A stretch of 5,638 bases of DNA from an uncultured Gloeocapsa sp. (GTDB taxonomy: Bacteria; Cyanobacteriota; Cyanobacteriia; Cyanobacteriales; Gloeocapsaceae), in the NCBI GenBank assembly GCA_937930495.1, contig CALGKL010000071.1:1-5638 (forward strand). The letters are read 5' to 3'. A model generated the notes under the pieces. That model saw only the letters and a list, made by a program, of their open reading frames with translations. It was not told where the DNA came from and did not search any database. The position numbers were made by a program, and so were the translations under genes. Below, one piece after another: positions 1-5,638 of the stretch (its first letter is position 1; each line of letters starts with the position of its first letter).

Positions 1-705
1 GGTGATCGTCTGGGCGATCGCGCTAAGGTCTATCTCTTAGAAAAAGGGAGACAACTATTAAAACACTTTTCACCAGGTGTCAAAACAGCAGCTAATCGCG
101 CTATCAGTAAACGAAAAATTACCGTAATTTATGATAGTCAAATCAGAGAAATTACCCCAGAAAAAATTATCCTAACTAATCAAACTTTACCCCTAGATTT
201 AGTAATTTGGACCGTAGGTACTCAATCTCTTCCCTGGTTAGCTAACCTGGATTGTCAACAAACTCCCCAAGGAAAATTATTAACCTTACCTACTTTACAA
301 TTACCCAATTATCCCGAAGTATTTACCCTCGGAGATATCGCAGAAATTCCTAATCAAATCATTCCTCAAACCGCACAAGCAGCTTATCAAGCTGCTAGTT
401 GTGTCGCCAAAAATATCCAAGCAAAAATATTAGGTAACCCCCTGCAAAAATTTCGTTATTTACACCTAGGAGATATGTTAACTCTAGGTAAAAAAGCAGC
501 GATTATTTCTTGTTACGGACTTAATTTAGAAGGATTTATCGCCGATAAAATCAGAAGATTAGTTTATATTCAGCGTCTCCCTACTTTTCGTCATCGTTAC
601 CAAGTTTTAGCTAATGTTTTGCGTAATTCTATCTTAAGAAAATTACGTTTTTGTCAATTTAAAATCAGACGGTTTTTATCTTTTAATATCTCTTCTAATC
701 CCTAA
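1..705 (+). CDS. Type II NAD(P)H dehydrogenase (NDH-2, NdbB/NDC1-like), C-terminal part
   Basis: This is the 3' end of a gene that starts before the window. Frame 1 is open from base 1 and gives 234 residues ending in TAA. NDH-2 enzymes are single-subunit, FAD-containing, peripheral membrane proteins that pass electrons from NAD(P)H to quinone without pumping protons. The fragment holds the end of the nucleotide-binding domain (KVYLLEKG, residues 9-16), VIWTVGT at 68-74, the FAD-contacting VFTLGDIAE at 107-115, and TAQAAYQ at 124-130, which fits the AQxAxQ quinone-site motif. The FRYLHLGDMLTLG stretch (151-163) and the basic, hydrophobic C-terminal tail are typical of membrane-associated NDH-2. 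The segment RRLVYIQRLPT (185-195) resembles, from memory, the cyanobacterial NdbB / plant NDC1 branch, which reduces demethylphylloquinone in vitamin K1 synthesis; that subgroup call is tentative. The ATG at 475 is internal, not a start. The gene ends one base before the decayed reading frame at 707. Confidence 0.88.
   Translation, partial: GDRLGDRAKVYLLEKGRQLLKHFSPGVKTAANRAISKRKITVIYDSQIREITPEKIILTNQTLPLDLVIWTVGTQSLPWLANLDCQQTPQGKLLTLPTLQLPNYPEVFTLGDIAEIPNQIIPQTAQAAYQAASCVAKNIQAKILGNPLQKFRYLHLGDMLTLGKKAAIISCYGLNLEGFIADKIRRLVYIQRLPTFRHRYQVLANVLRNSILRKLRFCQFKIRRFLSFNISSNP
14..21. repeat. HIP1 octamer GCGATCGC
   Basis: Palindromic HIP1 site inside the NDH-2 gene. HIP1 is strongly over-represented in many cyanobacterial genomes. 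Confidence 0.85.
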
Positions 706-706
706 A

Positions 707-1014
707 ATGACGAAATTATCTTTAAATCAATCGTCAGATGGAGACAGTAAAAAAACAAGATAATCTTTATAGAGTTAGACCATTTATAATTATCAGCTAG
801 ATACATTCAAGTTGGAGACATTGACCTTAATTCCCCCTAGAACAAAATTATCACCAGAGAAGAATCCAAGGGATTAGAATTTGCTACTCTCAACAACAAA
901 TATTCTAAAGCAATACACAATTTAGCAGTATATACTAATATAAGGAGATCTTCAAAACTAGTAGAAAAGTTGCGAGAACCCTATTGGCTGAAAGATGGAG
1001 CTTATTATTTATGA
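707..1014 (+). pseudogene. Probable decayed small gene between the NDH-2 gene and the kinase gene
   Basis: No intact gene covers this stretch, but it reads like protein in successive frames. An ATG at 707, one base after the NDH-2 stop, begins MTKLSLNQSSDGDSKK. A frame change at the seven-A run (749-755) would continue as QDNLYRVRPFIII. A second change near 790 gives ARYIQVGDIDLNSP, which meets a TAG at 838. From 841 the same frame is open for 57 codons with a varied, protein-like composition, including GLEFATLNN and KLREPYWLKDGAYYL, and stops at the TGA of 1012-1014. That TGA overlaps the ATG at 1011 as ATGA, a usual arrangement for coupled genes. The open stretch has no ATG or GTG and only a late TTG at 970, so it is unlikely to be expressed alone. 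I read this as the remnant of a protein of about 100 residues. I do not recognise the family. It could instead be intergenic DNA with a chance open frame, or hold sequencing errors. Confidence 0.5.
997..1000 (+). promoter_or_regulatory. Ribosome binding site (GGAG) for the kinase ATG at 1011
   Basis: GGAG is followed by a 10-base spacer and the ATG at 1011. The alternative TTG start at 984 has no purine-rich sequence at a suitable distance. This site and the ATGA overlap together favour 1011. Confidence 0.5.
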
Positions 1015-3350
1015 ATTCTGGTAAACTTCAGAAAATTTCCCTCAGAGATTTGCTACATAACCCCAGTGAACAATCCTGGAGAGAAATACAAGAAAGAATA
1101 ATTAACAACCATTCCTCAAGTAGATTAATCATCAATTGTACGGGAGTCAATCCCAATGATTTAAACCCCCAACAACGTTATTATTTATTTTATCAACCCC
1201 AGCAAACTAATTGGCAATGTCTTGATTATGCTAGAGTTTTTCAAAACAGAAGTCCAGATTTAGACGATTTTTTGTTACAAGTAAGCAATAGGGAAATAAC
1301 CATAGAAAAGCCATTATCAGCAACAGTAGAAATATCAAAAGAGCGATCAGATACTATAGAACCACCACAACTTATTGGCAATCGCTATCAAATTATGAGA
1401 AAACTAGGTGAGGGAGCTTTTGGTGAAACCTATTTAGCTAGAGATCTCCACAAACCAGGACAATCTAACTGTGTGGTTAAGGGTTTAAAACCTTTTAAAT
1501 CTGAAGGAGGGACTATCTCTAAAGCTGAACGCTTATTTGCACAAGAAGCAGAAATCCTCGATCGACTTGAACATCACTGTATCCCTAGATTATTTGCCTA
1601 TTTTGCCGAAAATCAACGCTTTTATCTAGTACAAGAATATATTCAGGGACAAACTTTGGATAAAATCATACCAGGTTCACAACCTTGGACAAGAGAAGAA
1701 GTTATTAAGTTATTAAAAGACATTCTAGAGCCTTTAGCTTATCTCCATCAACAAAATATTATTCATCGCGATCTTAAACCTGCTAATCTGATTCGTCGTC
1801 ATGGAGATAATAAAATAGTACTGATCGATTTTGGTGCAATTAAACAAGTAACCGAACAAGCTAATCAACCAGGAACAGTAATTGGTACTATCGGTTATAT
1901 GCCTATTGAACAACAACAGGGTAACCCTGTGTTCGCTAGTGATTTATATGCAGTAGGTAGAATAGTGATTCAAGCAGCTACAGGGCGTAAGTTAAATGAG
2001 TTAACGACAACTGCTAATCGCTTGATTTGGGAAGATCAAGCAACTAACCTAGATTCCCCCTTAAAAAGGTTGATCAACAAGCTGACAAAGTGGAATCATC
2101 AAGAGCGTTATCCCTCGGCGCAAGAAGCTTTAGAAGCTTTAGAATTACTTACAACTCCACCAACTCCACCAACTCCACCAGGTCGATCATGGCGAAAAAT
2201 AATCCTAGCTATCTCCTCAGTTGTCGCTTTAGCAGCAATCGGATTAGGGGTAAAATCTGTCCCCTATTTCAGTAAACCCAAACTTAGCATTGATACGATT
2301 ACCATTGGTCATCTTGGGGATAGCGAAAAATATCTAGAATTATCTAATCACCTAGAAGAAGGATTAGTACCCGCTAACTATTGGGATTTTCTCAAGGGGA
2401 AAAAAATTAACGTGATTATCGAGGGCGATCGCAGTCTTAGTTATACAGAAGCGAGAAAAAGAATCGCTAAGAGAAAATGGGATATCGCTTTTACCCTATC
2501 TCCGATTAACTCGATCTGGGCTATTGACCATGATTATACCTATTTGGCGGCGATGTTCCCCAAAAGTACTCATTATGAAGGGGGAATCTTTGTTAGAAAA
2601 GATAGTCCGATTCAATCCATCGATGATTTAGGACCTACTACCGTCATCGCTTTAGGAGGGTTTAACTCCGCTTCGAGTTTTTATCTGCCTGCTTATGCAC
2701 TTTATGGTAAAACGGTCAGTGTAGATCTAGATAATCGTGGTCCAGATATTATCAGTAAAGTTAAACGGGGAGAAGTTGATGCAGGGGCTGCAGCTATAGG
2801 GGATTCAGTCAGAAAAGATGACCCTGAGTTGAGGATTATTCATGTCAGTAGCGCAATTCCCGGATCTGGTGTTTACCTATCTCCTGATTTATCCCCGGGC
2901 GATCGCCGCTCTCTCAGCCTAGTAATGCTTAATGCTTCAGATGAAATTAAAGAAAAAGCTAACTATGGGGGTGATGCTCCCGAACCGGATTATACCGAGT
3001 TTAGAAAAATCATGGCTAGAGTGGAAGAGATTTTAGTCTGTTCTGATTTTAGTAAAAACCCTGTCAACTTTTTTTGTCCTGAGAATACCCAATTGTCCCA
3101 AATTCGCGTTAGGGTAAACGGAGTCACCGTGACTAATAATGGTTATTCCCTCAAAGCGGTTGACTCTGATCACCAAATTTATACTATTACTTTAGATCAA
3201 GATGTATTTGAAGCTATCGTCGGTAGTGATCAATTAACCGATATCCACAATAAAAACTTAGCGATTACTATTCCAGGGGAACCCATCCCCACCAAAGCTG
3301 GTTTATACATCCCTATCACCCAAGCACAACAATTACAAATAGTTGACTAA
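1011..3350 (+). CDS. Transmembrane Ser/Thr protein kinase with an extracytoplasmic PhnD-like solute-binding domain
   Basis: A 779-residue receptor-type kinase. Residues 1-115 form an N-terminal region I cannot assign. The kinase domain (about 124-380) looks catalytically complete: glycine loop GEGAFGETY (133-141), ATP-binding Lys157, HRDLKPAN (252-259), DFG (273-275) and GTIGYMPIEQ (292-301, in place of the usual APE). A TPPTPPTPP linker (about 382-390) leads to one membrane helix (about 396-415) preceded by RSWRK, which fits a cytoplasmic kinase and an exported C-terminus. Residues about 426-676 resemble the PhnD family of phosphate/phosphite/phosphonate-binding proteins, with GIFVRKDSPIQSIDDLG, then GGFNSASSFYLP and GEVDAGAAA. 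A beta-rich tail (about 677-779) with two cysteines follows. Inference: solute binding outside controls phosphorylation inside; the ligand is unknown. The frame also allows a TTG start at 984 (788 residues), but ATG 1011 has a GGAG and overlaps the preceding TGA. The stop overlaps the cytochrome start by one base. Confidence 0.92.
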   Translation: MNSGKLQKISLRDLLHNPSEQSWREIQERIINNHSSSRLIINCTGVNPNDLNPQQRYYLFYQPQQTNWQCLDYARVFQNRSPDLDDFLLQVSNREITIEKPLSATVEISKERSDTIEPPQLIGNRYQIMRKLGEGAFGETYLARDLHKPGQSNCVVKGLKPFKSEGGTISKAERLFAQEAEILDRLEHHCIPRLFAYFAENQRFYLVQEYIQGQTLDKIIPGSQPWTREEVIKLLKDILEPLAYLHQQNIIHRDLKPANLIRRHGDNKIVLIDFGAIKQVTEQANQPGTVIGTIGYMPIEQQQGNPVFASDLYAVGRIVIQAATGRKLNELTTTANRLIWEDQATNLDSPLKRLINKLTKWNHQERYPSAQEALEALELLTTPPTPPTPPGRSWRKIILAISSVVALAAIGLGVKSVPYFSKPKLSIDTITIGHLGDSEKYLELSNHLEEGLVPANYWDFLKGKKINVIIEGDRSLSYTEARKRIAKRKWDIAFTLSPINSIWAIDHDYTYLAAMFPKSTHYEGGIFVRKDSPIQSIDDLGPTTVIALGGFNSASSFYLPAYALYGKTVSVDLDNRGPDIISKVKRGEVDAGAAAIGDSVRKDDPELRIIHVSSAIPGSGVYLSPDLSPGDRRSLSLVMLNASDEIKEKANYGGDAPEPDYTEFRKIMARVEEILVCSDFSKNPVNFFCPENTQLSQIRVRVNGVTVTNNGYSLKAVDSDHQIYTITLDQDVFEAIVGSDQLTDIHNKNLAITIPGEPIPTKAGLYIPITQAQQLQIVD
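2153..2179 (+). repeat. Three exact 9-base tandem repeats coding the TPP linker
   Basis: AACTCCACC occurs three times in a row inside the kinase gene and codes for the Thr-Pro-Pro linker between the kinase domain and the membrane helix. The unit is a multiple of three, so gain or loss of copies would change linker length without breaking the frame. Just upstream, GAAGCTTTA is repeated twice (2124-2141), coding EALEAL. Confidence 0.85.
2425..2432. repeat. HIP1 octamer GCGATCGC
   Basis: Second HIP1 site, in the PhnD-like part of the kinase gene. Confidence 0.85.
2899..2906. repeat. HIP1 octamer GCGATCGC
   Basis: Third HIP1 site, also in the PhnD-like part of the kinase gene. Confidence 0.85.
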
Positions 3351-3808
3351 TGTTTAACTTAGTTCCCTTTCTTAGTTATTGTCTAGCCATTATTATTATT
3401 GCCCAAACGATCACCCCAACTCCCTCTCCCGCTAATCTAGAAACCGCTAAAGCTGTCTATATCGATAATTGTTCCAGTTGTCATATCCCTATCCCCGCGG
3501 AAGTTTTACCTACCGAAACTTGGCAACAAATACTAGAAAGACCCCAAAACCACTATGGTACTAGTGTTGACAACCTCGTCAGAATCTCTCAAGTAGTCAT
3601 TTGGCAATATATGACGACCATTTCCCGTCCCCTACGACCTCAAGAACCCCAACCTCTTTACGCTAGAGATTCTCGCTATTTTCGAGCTTTACACCCTCGC
3701 GTAGAATTACCTGAAGTGGTCAATCATCAAACCTGCATCCTGTGTCATCCAGGAGCAGCACAATTAGATTATCAACAATTAGCCCCCCAATGGCAAGATG
3801 GACCTTGA
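3350..3808 (+). CDS. Exported diheme cytochrome c, DHC type
   Basis: A 152-residue protein with two c-type haem sites, CSSCH (residues 41-45) and CILCH (129-133). The first site is followed by IPIPAEVLP and TWQQIL, the middle has YFRALHP, and the second is followed by PGAAQLDYQQLAP. This order and size match the DHC family (diheme cytochrome c, PF09626 as I recall it), small electron carriers found outside the cytoplasmic membrane. A hydrophobic N-terminus (about 2-19) should act as signal peptide or membrane anchor; it is unusual in having no Lys or Arg before the hydrophobic core. Haem attachment would take place in the periplasm or thylakoid lumen. The ATG shares its A with the kinase stop (TAATG) and I see no good Shine-Dalgarno sequence, so translation probably depends on ribosomes finishing the kinase gene. 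The partner is unknown. The haem protein and the kinase's sensor domain should lie on the same side of the membrane. Confidence 0.88.
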   Translation: MFNLVPFLSYCLAIIIIAQTITPTPSPANLETAKAVYIDNCSSCHIPIPAEVLPTETWQQILERPQNHYGTSVDNLVRISQVVIWQYMTTISRPLRPQEPQPLYARDSRYFRALHPRVELPEVVNHQTCILCHPGAAQLDYQQLAPQWQDGP

Positions 3809-3824
3809 ATGAGTTTGGTATAAA
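3809..3824. other. 16-base convergent junction without a visible terminator
   Basis: The cytochrome stop (3808) and the stop of the minus-strand gene (3825) face each other. I see no GC-rich hairpin with a T-run here, so transcripts from both sides may run into each other and overlap. Confidence 0.6.
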
Positions 3825-4736
3825 TTAACTTTCTTTCTCAGCTTCTATCTCTTGGAGATATTGATTATAAGCGCGTCGAATGACATGACGAGCCACGGTT
3901 TGAATTCCCGTATGCTCCATGACATTGGTACTAGCGTCCAGAAAAGCAGCTAGATAGTCTAATTTATCGTCGCTGATTTCAATAAAACTATTAAATTTAT
4001 TACCTAACATCTGTCTATCTAAACCAAATTTTTGGGTTAATCCATCCATCCAAGTCCCCATACTCTCAAAGGTTTGATCGATAAAATTTTGGGGATCTTG
4101 ACCAGGGATTAGGTCTTTAATTACTCCTGTAGCAGGATTTTTATCTAAAACCGATTTTTCCTCAGTCTCGTTTTTAGCGTTGATTTTTCTCAGAAAATCA
4201 GGACCTAATGGTAACACAGCGTCGAGACATAACAAAGCCACCATCCGCATCAAGGATTCATGACGATAGTTTTCCGCTACAGTTTGACCAAATTTAAGGG
4301 GATTGAGGGTGATTCCGTTCATTTTCATGTACGCAATCGATTCTACAGCGAGTTTCATCTTTAAATCGACGCTTTGCACTGTATCCGCTTGAGGGGTGAG
4401 TTTATCTAAAAAAGGAATAAATCTAAAAGTATCACCAATTTTATCAGCTAAAGCAGCAGCAGCGATCGCCTTATCGGTTGTCTCGACGGTTTGATACAAC
4501 CAAATCGCGGTTTGATAGCCATTTTTTTTATCTTCGTACAATTCAATCGCGGTGCGACGAATTCTCGCGATTTTTTTGGGGTTGTCAATTTTTTTGAGTT
4601 CAGAGTTAATCATCTGGTCAAAATTGGTGATATTTTGCCATTGACCTGGTACAATAAAATCCAATGCTTTTATTACTTTAGTAGTTAGATTATCCTGGGG
4701 AAGTTCTTCTAAGAGTTCTACGATTGATTTAGTCAT
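3825..4736 (-). CDS. Unrecognised conserved-looking protein, 303 residues
   Basis: I do not recognise this family. The start is taken as the ATG at 4736, giving MTKSIVELLEEL. This overlaps the acyltransferase stop by 8 bases (ATGACTAA), a normal coupled arrangement. A start at 4799 is possible but would overlap the acyltransferase by 71 bases. The protein has no signal peptide or membrane segment and seems mainly alpha-helical and soluble. A helix-rich N-terminal part (1-180) includes an alanine-rich stretch (AIAAAALADKIG, 90-101). A charged linker follows (about 185-200), then a C-terminal part with PGQDPQNFIDQTF (211-223) and a basic helix near the end (VARHVIRRAYNQYLQ, 281-295). No catalytic motif, metal site or nucleotide-binding loop is evident. 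Being locked to the acyltransferase suggests a shared process, but the function is open. It converges with the cytochrome gene across 16 bases. Confidence 0.82.
   Translation of the reverse strand: MTKSIVELLEELPQDNLTTKVIKALDFIVPGQWQNITNFDQMINSELKKIDNPKKIARIRRTAIELYEDKKNGYQTAIWLYQTVETTDKAIAAAALADKIGDTFRFIPFLDKLTPQADTVQSVDLKMKLAVESIAYMKMNGITLNPLKFGQTVAENYRHESLMRMVALLCLDAVLPLGPDFLRKINAKNETEEKSVLDKNPATGVIKDLIPGQDPQNFIDQTFESMGTWMDGLTQKFGLDRQMLGNKFNSFIEISDDKLDYLAAFLDASTNVMEHTGIQTVARHVIRRAYNQYLQEIEAEKES
4462..4469. repeat. HIP1 octamer GCGATCGC
   Basis: Fourth HIP1 site, in the unrecognised minus-strand gene next to its alanine-rich codons. Confidence 0.85.
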
Positions 4737-5412
4737 TTTGTTCAAGATTAGCTTGTTTTTTTCTTCTAGCTGGGTTACCGCCCCACACTTCATGATCACC
4801 GATTATCGTACCAGGATAAATCACCGATAAAGGATTGATTACCGCTTTTTTACCAATCTTAACGTCTGGATAAATTAAGACATTTGCCCCGATAATCGCA
4901 TCATCATCGATGGTTATTGGTTTATAGACAAAAGTGTCATTAACTTTCATATGACAACTCAAAACGCTATTATATCCTAGAACAACATTGTTACCTATAT
5001 TTATACCTTTAAAATCTAAAATATTATCAAAACAAGCCGAACTAATCCCTGAACCTAAATTACTACCAGCAATTCTCAGAAAAAATGTGCCTCCAGGTAA
5101 TAAAGTTAACCAAGAAGCCGGTGTTTTTTTGATATATAATCTCAAACTCAGGAGAGCAACAAATTTAATAAATTCTGGGGATTTTTCCGTAACTTGATAA
5201 ATACCAAACTTAGGTTTAGGTAAAATCCTATAAACAATTACACTAATTAAACAACTGATTATGGCATAAAGATAAAGGGAAAAACCCAGACTACCTGCTA
5301 TTAAAAAAACATTACTATTCCATACATTTTTAACAATAATTACCGGAATAATTAGGCTAACTGCAGTAATAATAATTTCTAAAATAAAAACTAGGATGAT
5401 AGCTATAACCAT
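4729..5412 (-). CDS. Membrane-anchored hexapeptide-repeat (left-handed beta-helix) acyltransferase
   Basis: A 227-residue protein. Two hydrophobic segments (about 2-27 and 34-62) should anchor it in the membrane. From about 137 on, it shows the isoleucine/valine-rich hexapeptide pattern of left-handed beta-helix acyltransferases: INIGNNVVLG, VLSCH (His154 is a candidate catalytic histidine), then ITIDDDAIIGANVLIYPDV, KIGKKAVI and YPGTIIG. It closes with the frequent VWGGNPAR motif (209-216). Members transfer acetyl or other acyl groups from CoA or ACP to sugars or small molecules, often for cell-envelope polysaccharides; the substrate cannot be read here. The membrane anchor and short helix also recall the terminal domains of some synthetase-like proteins, a less likely relation. 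The start lies 9 bases after the beta-lactamase-like gene, and the end overlaps the next gene by 8 bases, so it is the middle gene of a minus-strand unit. Confidence 0.85.
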   Translation of the reverse strand: MVIAIILVFILEIIITAVSLIIPVIIVKNVWNSNVFLIAGSLGFSLYLYAIISCLISVIVYRILPKPKFGIYQVTEKSPEFIKFVALLSLRLYIKKTPASWLTLLPGGTFFLRIAGSNLGSGISSACFDNILDFKGINIGNNVVLGYNSVLSCHMKVNDTFVYKPITIDDDAIIGANVLIYPDVKIGKKAVINPLSVIYPGTIIGDHEVWGGNPARRKKQANLEQND

Positions 5413-5421
5413 GGGTTTAAA

Positions 5422-5638
5422 TTAACCTTCTGAGTTAGTTACAGGTCGTGGTGTATACCATTTAAAATGTTGATACGCGGTGCGAGAAATTTCTTGAATC
5501 AAGGTTTTCGCTTGAGGATCGTTGTGAGGACGCTTAACCATAATTGCGACTAAATAGCGTTTACCGTTGGGTATATCTACGATTCCAGCGTCGGCTAAAA
5601 CTGAGCCGATATCACCGGTTTTATGAGCTACAATAGCA
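5422..5638 (-). CDS. Class A beta-lactamase-like serine hydrolase, C-terminal part
   Basis: The 3' end of a minus-strand gene that begins beyond the right edge; 71 residues are visible. AHKTGDIG (residues 4-11) holds the KTG triad of class A beta-lactamases and penicillin-binding proteins. It is followed by ADAGIVDIPNGKRYLVAIMVK (16-35 and beyond), the antiparallel strands that follow KTG, and by a C-terminal helix (DPQAKTLIQEIS). The active-site SxxK and SDN motifs would be in the missing part. Cyanobacteria carry chromosomal proteins of this kind; whether this one destroys beta-lactams, acts on peptidoglycan or has another substrate cannot be told. The stop is 9 bases before the acyltransferase start, so it probably leads a three-gene unit. 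Confidence 0.85.
   Translation of the reverse strand, partial: AIVAHKTGDIGSVLADAGIVDIPNGKRYLVAIMVKRPHNDPQAKTLIQEISRTAYQHFKWYTPRPVTNSEG
5426..5431 (-). promoter_or_regulatory. Possible ribosome binding site AGAAGG for the acyltransferase
   Basis: Read on the minus strand, AGAAGG lies across the last codons of the beta-lactamase-like gene, 13 bases before the acyltransferase ATG. The spacing is on the long side, so the site may be weak, with coupling to the upstream gene helping. Confidence 0.4.

Noticed and set aside
708..736. Inverted repeat TGACGA ... TCGTCA after the NDH-2 stop, as a terminator
   Set aside because: The stem is six base pairs with a 17-base loop and no T-run follows; it also lies inside the decayed gene.
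785..848. Promoter elements: TATAAT at 785-790, and TTGACC at 821-826 with CAAAAT at 843-848
   Set aside because: The TATAAT has no recognisable -35 at 16-18 bases, and the second pair has a poor -10. In AT-rich DNA such matches are expected by chance.
942..947. AAGGAG as a strong ribosome binding site
   Set aside because: No ATG, GTG or TTG occurs 5-13 bases downstream in any frame; it is 36 bases from TTG 984 and 63 from ATG 1011.
1734..2275. Short open frames on the minus strand (1734-1916) and in another plus frame (2090-2275) inside the kinase gene
   Set aside because: They lie wholly within conserved kinase, linker and membrane-helix coding sequence and show low-complexity, non-protein-like translations.
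4737..4799. N-terminal extension of the orphan protein to the ATG at 4799
   Set aside because: It would overlap the acyltransferase's C-terminal coding region by 71 bases; the 8-base overlap at 4736 is the usual arrangement.
4491..5197. Plus-strand open frames at 4491-4688 and 4988-5197
   Set aside because: Both are antisense to well-supported minus-strand genes and show no recognisable motif.
1..5638. CRISPR arrays, tRNA or rRNA genes, insertion sequences
   Set aside because: I saw no spaced direct repeats, cloverleaf-like sequence, rRNA signature, transposase frame or terminal inverted repeats.

Overview
The window looks like a piece of a cyanobacterial chromosome. The DNA is AT-rich and carries four copies of the HIP1 octamer GCGATCGC in 5.6 kb. 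The gene content also fits: a GEGAFGETY / GYMPIEQ-type Ser/Thr kinase, an NDH-2 resembling the cyanobacterial NdbB group, and a class A beta-lactamase-like serine hydrolase. The genus cannot be read from the sequence.

Plus-strand block (1..3808). The window opens inside the C-terminal 234 codons of a type II NAD(P)H dehydrogenase that stops at 705. One base later, at 707, begins a stretch that seems to be a decayed small gene (707..1014). It is readable as protein only by changing frame twice and passing a TAG, but it ends in a clean 57-codon open stretch whose TGA overlaps the next ATG as ATGA. Next comes a receptor-type Ser/Thr kinase: an unassigned N-terminal domain, a complete kinase domain, a proline-rich linker, one membrane helix, and an outward-facing PhnD-like substrate-binding domain with a beta-rich tail. 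Its stop codon shares one base (TAATG) with the start of a small exported diheme cytochrome c of the DHC type. The block therefore reads as a tightly packed unit linking a membrane quinone oxidoreductase, a solute-sensing kinase and an extracytoplasmic haem protein. A role in redox or solute signalling is an inference; no ligand or target can be read from the sequence.

Minus-strand block (5638..3825, read leftwards). The C-terminus of a class A beta-lactamase-like serine hydrolase (with its KTG motif) is followed after 9 bases by a two-helix membrane protein with a left-handed beta-helix acyltransferase domain. That gene overlaps by 8 bases an unrecognised 303-residue, apparently soluble protein. 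The two blocks converge with only 16 bases between their stop codons.

Most interesting points: the PhnD-sensor kinase coupled to a diheme cytochrome; the decayed gene and what it says about the kinase start codon (ATG at 1011 rather than TTG at 984); the unassigned N- and C-terminal parts of the kinase; and the orphan protein locked to the acyltransferase.
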